A stretch of 64,000 nt of DNA from Roseiarcus sp963770035 (GCA_963770035.1 CAVYON010000002.1:1-64000), one strand, 5' to 3'; shown: positions 38,529 through 48,329, counted from the first letter of the stretch. Translations and numbers: made by a program. Notes: generated from the sequence alone by a model not told the origin.

Positions 38529-39458
38529 GTGACCACACTGCTCATCAGCCACCCGGCGTGTCTGGCGCACGACATGGGCGAGGGTCATCCCGAGCGTCCC
38601 GACCGGATCCGTGCGGTCGATCGCGCGCTTGAGAGCGAAAGCTTCCAGATGATGGCTCGCGACATCGCGCCGCGCGCGGAGATCGCCGCGATCGCGCGGG
38701 TTCACCCGGTCGACTACATCGAAGCGATCCGTGCGGCGACGCCGACGCAGGGCCACGTTGCGATCGATCAGGACACCTCGATGTCGCCCGGCACGTTCGA
38801 GGCCGCGCTCCGCTCGGCCGGCGGCGCCGTGTTCGCCGTGGACGAGGTGATGACCCGAAAGGTTCGTAACGCATTCGTCGCGACCCGTCCGCCCGGACAT
38901 CACGCCGAAATGGCGACGCCGATGGGCTTCTGCTTCTTCAACAACGCGGCGGTCGCTGCGCGGCACGCACGAGCCGCCTACGGCGCCGAGCGCGTCGCGA
39001 TCATGGATTTCGACGTCCATCACGGCAACGGCACCCAGCACATCTTTTGGAGCGACCCTCACGTGATGTACACGTCGACCCACGAGATGCCCAATTATCC
39101 CGGCACCGGCTCTATCGGCGAGCGCGGCGAATTCGATCAGATCGTTAACGCCCCGCTTCGCGCGGGCGACGGCGGCGATACCTTTCGCGAGGCGATGGAC
39201 GTCGCAATCCTGCCGCGTATCGACGGTTTCAAGCCTGACCTCGTCATCATCTCGGCCGGCTTCGACGCCCATCGTCGCGACCCGCTCGGCAACCTCAATC
39301 TGGTCGAGGCGGATTACGCGTGGGTGACGCGCAAACTGATGGAGCTTGCCCAAAAGCACTGCGGCGGACGCGTCGTTTCCGTGCTCGAGGGCGGCTACGA
39401 CCTCGAAGGCCTGGCCCGCTCGGTCGCCGCTCATGTCACGACGCTGATGGAGGGATGA
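38529..39458 (+). CDS. Histone deacetylase-like family protein
   Basis: From GTG 38529 it encodes 309 residues of the arginase/deacetylase fold (bacterial acetoin-utilisation and acetylpolyamine deacetylase group). The active-site pair is PPGHHAE, zinc ligands are in IMDFDVHHGNGTQHIF and ISAGFDAHRRDPL, and the Tyr region is FNNAAVAARHARA. It is expected to hydrolyse N-acetyl groups on small amines or proteins in the cytoplasm. It converges with the GGDEF-EAL gene. A polyamine link with the spermidine-synthase-like gene elsewhere in the window is speculation. Confidence 0.88.
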   Translation: MTTLLISHPACLAHDMGEGHPERPDRIRAVDRALESESFQMMARDIAPRAEIAAIARVHPVDYIEAIRAATPTQGHVAIDQDTSMSPGTFEAALRSAGGAVFAVDEVMTRKVRNAFVATRPPGHHAEMATPMGFCFFNNAAVAARHARAAYGAERVAIMDFDVHHGNGTQHIFWSDPHVMYTSTHEMPNYPGTGSIGERGEFDQIVNAPLRAGDGGDTFREAMDVAILPRIDGFKPDLVIISAGFDAHRRDPLGNLNLVEADYAWVTRKLMELAQKHCGGRVVSVLEGGYDLEGLARSVAAHVTTLMEG

Positions 39459-39506
39459 TCGGCGCTTCGATCGGCTGTCATGGGCGTGGCCGGAGGCGAT
39501 CGTATC

Positions 39507-42323
39507 TTACGACCGGCTGGCCGGACGGAGCGTCGCAGCTGACGCAGGGGCGCGGGCAGGGGGGCTCGCTGCGCTGCGAGGCCTGAATGCGGTGACGTTG
39601 CCCGCGGCGTGACCATCCCGGATCGCGGCGTCCGCTGCGAGGGCGCGGCCTTCGACCTGCGGGTCGTCGTCCTCGACGGGTTCGACGCCGAGGAACGCCA
39701 ACGCCTGTCGGGCCGGCATGGGTCGCCCCGTCAGGTAGCCCTGAGCCTCGATGATGCCTTCGGCGCGCACGCGCGCCAGTTGCTCTTCCGTCTCGATCCC
39801 CTCGGCGACCGTCTGCATCCCGAGCGCTTGCGCCAGAGCGACCGCGGCGCGCACGATCGCTGTCGTATCGTCCCGCACGCCGAGTTCGGCGATGAAGGTC
39901 CTGTCGATCTTGATCTTGTCGAACGGCAATCGGCGCACGTAGCTCAGGCTCGAATAGCCGGTTCCGAAGTCGTCCATAGAGGTGCGAACGCCTTTGGCGC
40001 GGATGGTCTCGAGCGTCGCAACCGTCCCGTCGCTGTCTTTCATCATCACGCTTTCGGTCAATTCAACGATCAGTCGTGAACCCGGCAGTCCAGTCGAGGT
40101 AAGCGCGTCGAAAACGGTTTGGGAAAAGGCCGGCGTTCGGAACTGGATCGCGGAGACGTTGACGGCGACGCCGATCGGCGCGGGCCACCTTGTCGCCTCC
40201 TTGCACGCGACGCGCATGACCCACTCGCCAATCGCGACGATGATCCCGGTCTCTTCAGCAACAGGAATGAACTCGACAGGGGAGATGGAACCGCGAACGG
40301 GATGCTTCCATCGCAAGAGCGCTTCGAAGGCCGTGACACGCCGATCGACGACGGACACGATCGGCTGGAAATGGACCTCGAACTGCCCTTCGGCGAGCGC
40401 CGTCTTGAGATCGTCCTCCAACTGCCGCTTGGACCGGAACTCTTGATCCATTTCCGCCTGGAAGAAGTGATAACTGCCGCGATCCGCCTTGGAATGATAG
40501 AGCGCGAGGTCCGCCAGTCGGAGGATTTCGTCGGGGTCGACGCTGTCGTCGGGGGTGAGCGCGATCCCGATGCTGGTTCCGATTTCGATGCGGAGGCCGT
40601 CGATGTCGTACGGCTCGGCCACCGCTGCGATCAATCGCTCCGCAAGGCGCATGGAGTCGCGGGGAGCGGCGGAGATGCGCTGGATGACGGCGAACTCGTC
40701 TCCGCCGAGGCGGGCCATTACGTCGCTCTTGCGCACCACGCCAACCATCCTGCCGGCGACCGCTTGCAGCAGCTTGTCGCCGACCGGGTGCCCCATGGTG
40801 TCGTTGACGCGCTTGAAGCGATCGAGGTCGAGATAAAGCAACGCGAAACGGCCCGTGCGGCGCTGAGCCTCGGCCAGGCATTGCTCAAGGCGCTGCTTGA
40901 AGCCGAACCGGTTGAGGAGGCCGGTCAGCGCGTCATGAGTCGCCATGACCTTGATCTTATCTTCGGCTTCGCGGTGTGCGGTGACGTCCTCATGCGTGGA
41001 AACCCAGCCTCCATCGGCGAGCGGCTTCTTGCGCTGCGCGATCAGCCGGCCATCCGGAAGCCTGCTGAGAACCAGCACGCTGCCGTCGCGCTCCTTGCGC
41101 GGTTGGTCGATCGGTTTGCCAAATCGACTGGGATCGCTCGCGGCGGATGGCGCCGCCACTTTGGTTCGTTGATCCGCGAGGTCGAGCGGAAGCCCATAGA
41201 TCTCGGCGTATCTCCGGTTGCAAACAACGAGACTGCCGTTCCGGTTGTACATCGCCACGCCCTGGACGATGTTGTCCATGGCGTTGTTGAACCGGGCGTA
41301 CTGGATAGCCGCTTGCGCCTGCAACACCTCGCGCTCGCGCGCCTCGGCGAGTTGCTCGACGCGCATCGCAAGAAGAATGGCGCCGACCAGGATCACCGCC
41401 GCTATGACCGCGGCGCCGAGTTCGAGAGCCTGCGCCTGGAAACGCCACGCGGCCAGCACGTCGTTCATCGCCACTGCGACAACCGAGGCGACCGGGAATT
41501 TCTCGGAATTCACCACCGCAAACATCCGTTCGAGTCGGTCGACGTCGCTGACCTGACGCGTCATGCCGTCGCGCTTCTGCGAGATGAAACGGGTGAACAA
41601 AGGCGTTGCGGCGATTTCCGAGCCGAGGCTCAACTCTCGCGTCGGAAAGCAAGCGATGATTTCGCCGTCGTCCCGGATGACGGACAGTGACGCGTGCTCG
41701 CCGAGCGCGAGCTTGCCGAGGAGATCGCTGAACGAGGACAGGTTGATCACGCCGCTGACGACGCCTAGGAAATCTCCGTTTTTCGACGATACCCGCTTTG
41801 TCAGGCTGAGCTGCCAGGCGCCCGTCGCGCGGCTGCGAAATGGCGAAGACAGGTAGATCCCGTCCGGCCCGGCGTCCCGCAGCGCACGCACCTGATCCCA
41901 GGCGTGGATGGCCATGATCGTGCGACGGGACGCCTCCCGTGCGAACGCCGGCTCGGTCGCGCTGACCACATAGATGGTGTCCAAGGACGCGTCCTCGGCG
42001 ACGCGGTCGTTGAGAAAGGCACGGAACTCGACAGCGCCAGCCGCTTGCTCGAGCGACGAGGGCGTATCGACGTCGGCGGCCTCAAGGCGCCCCGCCACGC
42101 GCGCGATGATCAACGAAACCGACTGGATGGATCGGTCCGTCTCATCCGCCAGCATGGTCGCCAAGCTCCTGGCGGCGCGCGCGCTGTTGTCGATTTGCGT
42201 CGCTTTGAGATAGGCCGTGAATGCGGCAATCGCCCCAACGAGAACGATTACGAGCGACAAAGCTCCGATAATCAAAGAATATTGACGGCGAAACGTCTGC
42301 GCCAGCTTACGTATCGTAAGCAT
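39507..42323 (-). CDS. Sensory GGDEF-EAL protein for cyclic di-GMP
   Basis: It encodes 938 residues. Transmembrane helices flank a periplasmic Cache-like sensor: TM1 about 18-37 (SLIIGALSLVIVLVGAIAA) and TM2 about 297-318. A PAS-like domain follows (VCNRRYAEIYGLP, THEDVTAHREAE). GGDEF is intact: RLGGDEFAVI. The EAL domain carries EALLRWKHP, NVSAIQF, DDFGTGYSSLSYV and EGIET, consistent with activity. So the protein could both make and break cyclic di-GMP, in response to an external ligand. The tail is disordered. The 42324-42605 spacer shows nothing notable. Confidence 0.92.
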   Translation of the reverse strand: MLTIRKLAQTFRRQYSLIIGALSLVIVLVGAIAAFTAYLKATQIDNSARAARSLATMLADETDRSIQSVSLIIARVAGRLEAADVDTPSSLEQAAGAVEFRAFLNDRVAEDASLDTIYVVSATEPAFAREASRRTIMAIHAWDQVRALRDAGPDGIYLSSPFRSRATGAWQLSLTKRVSSKNGDFLGVVSGVINLSSFSDLLGKLALGEHASLSVIRDDGEIIACFPTRELSLGSEIAATPLFTRFISQKRDGMTRQVSDVDRLERMFAVVNSEKFPVASVVAVAMNDVLAAWRFQAQALELGAAVIAAVILVGAILLAMRVEQLAEAREREVLQAQAAIQYARFNNAMDNIVQGVAMYNRNGSLVVCNRRYAEIYGLPLDLADQRTKVAAPSAASDPSRFGKPIDQPRKERDGSVLVLSRLPDGRLIAQRKKPLADGGWVSTHEDVTAHREAEDKIKVMATHDALTGLLNRFGFKQRLEQCLAEAQRRTGRFALLYLDLDRFKRVNDTMGHPVGDKLLQAVAGRMVGVVRKSDVMARLGGDEFAVIQRISAAPRDSMRLAERLIAAVAEPYDIDGLRIEIGTSIGIALTPDDSVDPDEILRLADLALYHSKADRGSYHFFQAEMDQEFRSKRQLEDDLKTALAEGQFEVHFQPIVSVVDRRVTAFEALLRWKHPVRGSISPVEFIPVAEETGIIVAIGEWVMRVACKEATRWPAPIGVAVNVSAIQFRTPAFSQTVFDALTSTGLPGSRLIVELTESVMMKDSDGTVATLETIRAKGVRTSMDDFGTGYSSLSYVRRLPFDKIKIDRTFIAELGVRDDTTAIVRAAVALAQALGMQTVAEGIETEEQLARVRAEGIIEAQGYLTGRPMPARQALAFLGVEPVEDDDPQVEGRALAADAAIRDGHAAGNVTAFRPRSAASPPARAPASAATLRPASRS

Positions 42324-42605
42324 CGAATGTGATCCGTCTGCCGTTAAGCATAGGCCTTTATCGGAGACAAGATTTAAAATAGCTGAAAATACTACAGTTA
42401 ATGAAAAGGATTGAGTCGCCCCATCATCGAAAGGCTCCGCCGTCTGCCGAGGGCCAGCGGTGAAAACACGGCGCCGATAGCGCTGGAGGTCAACTCAGAC
42501 GGCCGTCCTTCTGCGGCTGTCGGCAAGGGGCGCAGTTCGAGCGCGCCGAAAGCCGACAAGGCCTTGCGAGCGCGCGCGAAGCGCCGGCTCCAGCAATCCG
42601 GGGCC

Positions 42606-43898
42606 TCACCCGTCGATCGGCTCGACCGACGCGATTTCGATGCCGAAGCCCGAGAGGCCGACATAGGTCCGGGGGTGGTTGGTCCGGAGGCGGATCGACG
42701 ATACGCCGAGATCGCGCAGGATCTGGGCGCCGAGGCCGACCTCCCGCCAGTTCTCCGCGCGCTGTCGATCCGACTCTCCGGGCTCCGCGCCGCCGAAATT
42801 CACCGGCACCCCTGCAGACCCGTCGCGAAGGTAGACGAGGACCCCGCGGCCCTCCTCCCTGAAGCGTTGCAACACCTTTGGGATCGATCCGGCGCCGAAC
42901 ACGTCGTTGACAATGTCGCAGCGATGAAGCCGCGCCGGCACTCCGCGCCCGTCGCCGACCGACCCGTGGACAAAGGCGAAATGCAGCACGGGGTCGAACG
43001 GCGTGCGGTAGGCGTAACCCTGAAGCTCGCCGATTGGCGTCTTGACCGGGAACTCGCCGATCCTCTCGACCAGCTTCTCCCGCGCCTGCCGATAGGCAAT
43101 GAGATCGGCGACTGAGATTCGCTTGAGAGCATTCCTCTCGGCGAAAACGGCGATCTGCGGCCCGATCATGACGGTGCCGTCGTCGTTGGCGAGCTCGCAG
43201 ATGACCGCGACCGCCGGCAGTTTCGCGAGCGCGCACAAATCGATCGCCGCCTCGGTGTGACCCGAGCGCATCAGCACCCCGCCCTCCCTGGCGATCAGCG
43301 GGAAGACATGGCCGGGGCGGACGAAGTCGCTCGCGCCCATGTTGCGGTTCGCCAGCGCCCTGACCGTGTTGCAGCGCTGCTCGGCCGAGATGCCCGTGGT
43401 CATGCCGTGCCTGACATCGACCGAGATGGTGAAGGCGGTGCCGAGCGGAGCGTCGTTGGCCGCAACCATGGGCGGCAGGTTCAACCGCCGTGCGTCCGCC
43501 CCCGTCAGGGGCACGCAGACGATGCCGCAGCCGTTGCGAATGATGAACGCCATCTTTTCGGTGGTGCAGAGCGAGGCGGCGACGATCATGTCGCCCTCGT
43601 TCTCCCGATCGTCGTCGTCCGTGACCACCACGATCTCGCCGCGGGCGAACGCCTCGATGGCTTCCGTGACGGGATTGCTCATATCGTGCCCTTTTCGCGC
43701 TATTGGCGGGTTGAGGAGGAAATCGTTCGGCGTGACCGCACCGCCGGTTTCGACGACGATGCGCTCAGCGGTCCCGCGGGACAACCAGGCGCCGTCATCG
43801 CGGCAGATCAGCGTCACCGCGCCGGCGGAAACGCCGATGCGCCGGGCGAATTCCGCGCGGGAGACGCCGTGACGCTTGAGCCAGTCGGTAAGCTTCAT
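42606..43898 (-). CDS. ribB: HTH-RibB fusion with a degenerate RibA domain
   Basis: It encodes 430 residues in three parts. Residues 1-62 are a Cro/XRE-type helix-turn-helix (LKRHGVSRAEFARRIGVSAGAVTLICRDD). Residues about 75-275 are dihydroxybutanone-phosphate synthase: DDDDRENEGDMIVAA, RPGHVFPLIAREGGVLMRSGHTEAAIDL. The C-terminal third resembles GTP cyclohydrolase II, but the zinc motif (GDVFGSLRCDCG in true enzymes) is replaced by CDIVNDVFGAGSIPKVL with no CxC, so it should not hydrolyse GTP. RibB supplies the four-carbon unit for riboflavin. The HTH could allow self-control. No FMN riboswitch is visible upstream. Confidence 0.9.
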   Translation of the reverse strand: MKLTDWLKRHGVSRAEFARRIGVSAGAVTLICRDDGAWLSRGTAERIVVETGGAVTPNDFLLNPPIARKGHDMSNPVTEAIEAFARGEIVVVTDDDDRENEGDMIVAASLCTTEKMAFIIRNGCGIVCVPLTGADARRLNLPPMVAANDAPLGTAFTISVDVRHGMTTGISAEQRCNTVRALANRNMGASDFVRPGHVFPLIAREGGVLMRSGHTEAAIDLCALAKLPAVAVICELANDDGTVMIGPQIAVFAERNALKRISVADLIAYRQAREKLVERIGEFPVKTPIGELQGYAYRTPFDPVLHFAFVHGSVGDGRGVPARLHRCDIVNDVFGAGSIPKVLQRFREEGRGVLVYLRDGSAGVPVNFGGAEPGESDRQRAENWREVGLGAQILRDLGVSSIRLRTNHPRTYVGLSGFGIEIASVEPIDG

Positions 43899-44021
43899 AA
43901 CAGAAAGACGTTGCGGCCTAAGATGACGCTACGCCGCCCGCTGCAGCGCACCGCCACCTAGGTAAAGACAAACGCGCCGCCTTTCAACCATACTCAAATT
44001 GCACGGGTTGTTGAGCGCTAC

Positions 44022-45017
44022 TCAATCCACGCGAACGAGCATCTTGCCGAAATTCTCCCCATGCAGGAGGTCGACCAGCGCCTGCGGCGCGTTTTCGAGG
44101 CCGTTCCGGACCGTCTCCCGCCACTTCAGGCGGCCGGCAGCAGCAAATCCGGTAAGTTCCGCGATCGCTTGCGGCCAGAGGCTCATGTGATCGGAGACGA
44201 TGAATCCTTCCACCTTGATTCGCCGGACGAGGAAGATGCGCATGTCGGGCAGCGCGGTCGGCGCGCCTTCATAGGAGGCGATCAGGCCGCAGATGGCGAG
44301 CCGCGCGAAGTCGTTGAGGCGTCGCAGCGCCTGCTGAAAGGGCTCGCCGCCCACGTTCTCGAACAAGCCGTCGACGCCGTCGGGAACCGCGGCCTTGAGG
44401 TCTTGGGCAAAGCTCGCCGATTTGTGGTCGACGCAGGCGGCGTAGCCCAGTTCCTGGACCGCATAGTCACACTTCTCCACGCCGCCGGCGATCCCGACGG
44501 CGCGCGCACCCGCAGCGCGGGCCAGCTGTCCGACGACCGAGCCGACCGCTCCGGTCGCCGCCGAGACCAGAACCGTCTCGCCGGCCTTCGGCGCGATGAT
44601 TGTGTTGACGCCATACCAGGCGGTGACCCCCGGCATGCCGACCGGGCCGAGATAGGCCTGAATCGGGATCGACTTGGCGTCGACGATTCTCAAGTCAGGC
44701 CCGTCACTCAGATAATAGCGCTGCCAGCCGCCCATGCCGACGATCGCGTCGCCGGGCTTGAACCGCGGATTGTTGGAGGCCTCGACCACGCCGACGGCGC
44801 CGCCCTGCATCACGGCGCCGACCTCTTGGGGCTTGGCGTAGGACTTCGCGTCGCTGAGCCTCCCGCGCATGTAGGGGTCGAGCGACAGAAACGTCTGCCG
44901 CACCAGCACCTGCCCTGGACCGGGGGTCGGGACCGGCGTCTCGACGATGCGGAAGTTGGCAGGCGAGACTTTGTCGGCCGGACGGTGGTCGAGCAGGACC
45001 TGGAGGTTCGTGGGCAT
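44022..45017 (-). CDS. NADP-dependent MDR-family oxidoreductase
   Basis: It encodes 331 residues. The second ATG (45017) is favoured because AAGGGGG lies nine bases upstream of it; the first abuts the ribosome site. The protein is a zinc-independent medium-chain reductase of the leukotriene B4 / CurA type. QTFLSLDPYMRGRLSDAKSY is the signature N-terminus. VSAATGAVGSVVGQLARAAGARAVGIAGG is the dinucleotide-binding loop. Relatives reduce alkenals and enones. It is a single gene with a palindrome and AT-rich promoter region upstream. Confidence 0.88.
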   Translation of the reverse strand: MPTNLQVLLDHRPADKVSPANFRIVETPVPTPGPGQVLVRQTFLSLDPYMRGRLSDAKSYAKPQEVGAVMQGGAVGVVEASNNPRFKPGDAIVGMGGWQRYYLSDGPDLRIVDAKSIPIQAYLGPVGMPGVTAWYGVNTIIAPKAGETVLVSAATGAVGSVVGQLARAAGARAVGIAGGVEKCDYAVQELGYAACVDHKSASFAQDLKAAVPDGVDGLFENVGGEPFQQALRRLNDFARLAICGLIASYEGAPTALPDMRIFLVRRIKVEGFIVSDHMSLWPQAIAELTGFAAAGRLKWRETVRNGLENAPQALVDLLHGENFGKMLVRVD

Positions 45018-45139
45018 TGGGCGCATCCCCCTTTTGGCGGAAGGCGGACCCTAGGACCGGCGCGGGCGGAGCGCAACGCCGAGACTTCCCACGCCGAGGG
45101 CGGCGATCCGACAACCGTCGCCGCCAGCCAAGGTCCCCG

Positions 45140-45163
45140 GCCGTCATGGAAACTCATGACGGC
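45140..45163. promoter_or_regulatory. Inverted repeat upstream of the MDR oxidoreductase
   Basis: Arms GCCGTCATG (45140-45148) and CATGACGGC (45155-45163) flank six bases. A strongly AT-rich stretch with several TATAAT-like sequences follows at 45168-45205 and would supply the promoter reading toward the gene. A repressor site just downstream of the start is likely. The remaining part of 45018-45406 has no gene. Confidence 0.45.
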
Positions 45164-45406
45164 GGGCAAATAATATAATACATAAAGTAAAGGTATAATG
45201 TGCTGTTTCTCTGATCAGGCTCGGCCGGGCGGCCGGCAGAGGGGAAGCGGCGTCCTCCGTCTGCGCGCCGGATAGGCCCGCAGCGCAAAAGTTGCACGTT
45301 TTGGCGCCTAAAGTCTTGAAAAGGCCCACGCCGATAAATCCGCGCCGCCGCCCGCGCGCTTCAGTCGACCGGGGCGGAGGATGCGCCACCATCGACCGCC
45401 GCGGCG

Positions 45407-46465
45407 TCAGCATTGCGCCAATTCCCGTGCGCGCGAACCTTTAAAGGCCGCCAGAGTCGCTGCGCCGCGCTCCTCGACCATCCGCGTCAGGCCGTCGAGG
45501 ATCTCGGCGACCACGCCGACCCCTTTCAGCGCCATGCTGGTGTAGAGCTGGACGAGATCCGCGCCGGCCTCGATCTTTTCGAGCGCGGTCGCGGCGTCCT
45601 CGACTCCGCCGCTGCCGACCAAGGCGATCACGCCGCCGAGTCTGAGATAGGCTTGCGCCAGCAAACGGGTGGAAGGAGCAAACAGCGGTCGGCCCGAGAG
45701 GCCGCCGGACTCGCCACGATGGGCCGAACGAAGCGTCGCCGGGCGTGCGACCGTGGTGTTCGAGATGATCAAGCCATCGATCCGGCGGGCAAGCGCGACG
45801 GCGACGATGTCGTCGAGTTGGTGGTCATCGAGGTCGGGGGCAATCTTGACGAGCAGCGGCCGGCGCGGCGCCGTCGCCTCGCGCGCTTCGACCGCGCGCG
45901 CCACGAGCGCGTCGAGTGCGTCGCGGCGCTGCAGATCGCGCAGGCCCGGCGTATTGGGCGAGGACACGTTGATCGCCAGATAGTCGGCGACCGGCGCGAA
46001 GGTTCTGACCCCGAGCGCGTAGTCGGCGATGCGGTCGGCGGCGTCCTTGTTGGCCCCGACATTGACGCCGATCAGGCCTGCCGGCCGTCGCGCGAGGCGC
46101 GCCTCGGCCTTGGCGTAGCCTTCGTTGTTGAAGCCGAAGCGGTTGATGACCGCCCCGTCTTCGCGCAAGCGAAAGAGCCTCGGACGGGCGTTCCCGGGTT
46201 GGGGACGCGGCGTCAGCGTGCCGACCTCCACGAAACCGAAGCCCAGCGCAAGCATCGCCCTGGGAACCTCGGCGTTCTTGTCGAACCCGGCGGCGAGACC
46301 GAGCGGATTTGGAAAGGAAAGCCCGAGGGCCGAGACCGCGAGGCGCGGATCGTGCCGGCCGGCCGGCCGCGGCGGCGCAAGCTTCAGGCCCAGGATGGCG
46401 GCCCGGTGCGCGGTCTCGGGCGGCAAGCGCTTGACCAGCGGCTCGAAAAGCTGAGCGGCTCTCAC
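45407..46465 (-). CDS. pyrD: Dihydroorotate dehydrogenase (quinone)
   Basis: From GTG 46465, which overlaps the stop of the DUF952 gene (GTGA), it encodes 352 residues. It is a class 2, membrane-associated enzyme that passes electrons to quinone in pyrimidine synthesis. Landmarks are AAGFDKNAEVPRAMLALGFGFVEVGTLTPRPQPGN, INRFGFNNEGY and the base Ser in INVSSPNTPGLRDLQ. FMN contacts include LIISNTT and GSGGVEDAATALEKIEAGADLVQLYT. The open frame continues upstream but that is the overlapping gene. Confidence 0.95.
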   Translation of the reverse strand: MRAAQLFEPLVKRLPPETAHRAAILGLKLAPPRPAGRHDPRLAVSALGLSFPNPLGLAAGFDKNAEVPRAMLALGFGFVEVGTLTPRPQPGNARPRLFRLREDGAVINRFGFNNEGYAKAEARLARRPAGLIGVNVGANKDAADRIADYALGVRTFAPVADYLAINVSSPNTPGLRDLQRRDALDALVARAVEAREATAPRRPLLVKIAPDLDDHQLDDIVAVALARRIDGLIISNTTVARPATLRSAHRGESGGLSGRPLFAPSTRLLAQAYLRLGGVIALVGSGGVEDAATALEKIEAGADLVQLYTSMALKGVGVVAEILDGLTRMVEERGAATLAAFKGSRARELAQC

Positions 46466-46806
46466 CCCGAAAGGTCGCCGAAATCGTGTCGGCCGTCGGG
46501 GCCGAGCGGCAGCAGCCGCGACCAGAGGACGGCGCGCATCGGAAGGGGCCCATAGAGGTGAGGAAAGAGCGCTCCCCCGCGCGACGGCTCCCAACGCAGC
46601 AAAGGTCCGAGCGCCTCGGCGTCGACGCCGACGAGCGTCAGGTCCTGGCGGCCGGCGAACCACTTGGCCGCGGTCTCGGCTGCCTGAGCGGCGGTGGAAA
46701 GGTGAATGTAGCCGTCGGCTCGGTCGATCACAGCGCCGTCGAATACGCCCGCCTTCTCGGCCGCGCGCCAGTCGTCCGTCGCCACGATCTTGAACACGAG
46801 GGTCAT
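46462..46806 (-). CDS. DUF952 family protein
   Basis: It encodes 114 residues. DUF952 proteins are small cytoplasmic proteins, sometimes fused to other domains, of unknown role; this family is seen next to pyrD in Rhizobiales. Recognisable sequence: FKIVATDDWRAAEKAGVFDGAVIDRADGYIHLSTAAQAAETAAKWFAG, then SRGGALFPHLYGPLP. The stop overlaps the GTG start of pyrD, so the two are translated together. It lies 26 bases downstream of dnaA. Confidence 0.85.
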   Translation of the reverse strand: MTLVFKIVATDDWRAAEKAGVFDGAVIDRADGYIHLSTAAQAAETAAKWFAGRQDLTLVGVDAEALGPLLRWEPSRGGALFPHLYGPLPMRAVLWSRLLPLGPDGRHDFGDLSG

Positions 46807-46832
46807 GCGAGCGACCTCGCCAGACGTCGGCG

Positions 46833-48329
46833 TCAGTCCTGGAGCATCCGCTTAAGGAGGTCGATCTCGTCGCGCAAAGCGTCGTCGGACTGAGCGAGCG
46901 CCTCGATCTTGCGCACCGCGTGCAGCACGGTGGTGTGATCGCGTCCGCCGAAGCGCCTGCCGATTTCCGGCAGCGATCGCATCGTGAGCGTCTTGGCGAG
47001 GAACATCGCGACCTGCCGCGGCTTCACGACCACGGCAGTGCGCCGCGAGGAAAGGATGTCGGCGCGGGATACGCTGTAGTGGGTGGCGACAAGCTTCTGG
47101 ATGTCCTCGATCTTGACTCGCTTTGGCTCGTGGGCGCGGATCAGGTCGCGGATCGCCACCTCTGCCGCCTCGACCGTCAGTGGGGCGCCGGTCAACGTGC
47201 CGTGTGCGAGCAGCCGATTGACCGCTCCTTCGAGATCGCGCCCGTTCGAGCGGATAGAGCGCGCGACGAAAGCCAGCACCGCCGGCGTAAGATTGAACGA
47301 AGGCTGCAAGACGCGAGCGGCTGCGACGCGCGCTTCGAGGATCTTCACGCGCAAAGGCTCGTCGAGCGCCCCGATCTCGACACACAGGCCAACGCTCAGC
47401 CGTGACCGCACGCGCTCGTCCAGCGCCTCCAGATCGTTCGGCGGACGGTCCGCCGCCACAATCACCTCGCGCCCAGCGTCGAGCAGGGCGTTCAGCGCGT
47501 GACCGAATTCGGCTTGGATCGTCTTGCCTTGCAGAAACTGCGCGTCGTCAAAGATCAGCAGATCGATCGCCCGCAGCCGCTCCTTGAACGCGATTGAAGT
47601 TTGCGCCTGCAGGGCGGCGACGAAACCGTACATGAATTTCTCCGCCGTCAGATAGATGGCCGAGCGGCCCTGACTGGCTGCAGTGTGCGCAACCGCCTGC
47701 AAAAGATGAGTTTTTCCCAGACCGACGGCCGAATGGATGAACAGCGGGCAGAAGGTCGAGGCGCGCCCGCCGACATTCTCGGCGACTCGCTGCGCGGCCG
47801 TGAAGGCGAGTTGATTTGAGCGTCCGACCTGAAAGGTCGAGAACGTCAGTCGGCGGTCGAGCGGCGAACCGACCAGCGCGTCGAAGGGCGTCATCTGTGT
47901 TCCGCTCGGGGAGCTGCGACGGATGGATGGCGTCGCGCAATCCGTCGCCACGGGCCCGACGACCGCTGCCCTTGGCGACGATGGCAGCGCGCAGATCGCG
48001 GCGCCGGATTGCGTCTCCGGGCGGACCGAAGAACGGACGACGACGAGAATGCGGGCGAGCGGGCCAATTTCCGCGGCCAGCGCCAAAGTGATGTGGCCGA
48101 GGTAATGGGTGTCGATCCAGCTCTTGAGAAATCGCGTCGGCACCGAGAGTCGAGCCTGACCGCCGCTGACGGATTCAAGTTCGATCCGTCCGAACCAGCT
48201 GTTGAAGATGTCCTCGCCCAATTCGGCGCGCAGCCGTTCGCAGCAGCGTCGCCAGGGTTGCGTCAGCAAGGCGGCGCTTGCGACCGCGTGATCGTCGGAA
48301 CGCGCGGCAGTGTCATTACGGAGGCCCAT
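46833..48329 (-). CDS. dnaA: Chromosomal replication initiator DnaA
   Basis: From ATG 48329 (ACGGAGG upstream) it encodes 498 residues. DnaA binds DnaA boxes, melts the origin and loads helicase. Domain I is the N-terminal RRCCERLRAELGEDIFNSWFGRI. Domain II is a variable proline-rich link. Domain III has Walker A GLGKTHLLQ and Walker B LLIFDDAQF (the usual I is A). The DNA-binding signature is RRFGGRDHTTVLHAVRKIEAL. The upstream open frame to 48443 is not conserved. It sits unusually in a run rhodanese-dnaA-DUF952-pyrD. Confidence 0.97.
   Translation of the reverse strand: MGLRNDTAARSDDHAVASAALLTQPWRRCCERLRAELGEDIFNSWFGRIELESVSGGQARLSVPTRFLKSWIDTHYLGHITLALAAEIGPLARILVVVRSSVRPETQSGAAICALPSSPRAAVVGPVATDCATPSIRRSSPSGTQMTPFDALVGSPLDRRLTFSTFQVGRSNQLAFTAAQRVAENVGGRASTFCPLFIHSAVGLGKTHLLQAVAHTAASQGRSAIYLTAEKFMYGFVAALQAQTSIAFKERLRAIDLLIFDDAQFLQGKTIQAEFGHALNALLDAGREVIVAADRPPNDLEALDERVRSRLSVGLCVEIGALDEPLRVKILEARVAAARVLQPSFNLTPAVLAFVARSIRSNGRDLEGAVNRLLAHGTLTGAPLTVEAAEVAIRDLIRAHEPKRVKIEDIQKLVATHYSVSRADILSSRRTAVVVKPRQVAMFLAKTLTMRSLPEIGRRFGGRDHTTVLHAVRKIEALAQSDDALRDEIDLLKRMLQD

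Noticed and set aside
43899..44021. FMN riboswitch upstream of the HTH-RibBA gene
   Set aside because: The 123-base spacer has none of the conserved FMN-riboswitch blocks (AGGGGCGGGG or CACCGGCGGU-like).
45144..45413. Short minus-strand open frame of 89 residues upstream of the oxidoreductase
   Set aside because: It covers the AT-rich promoter and palindrome and has no recognisable content.
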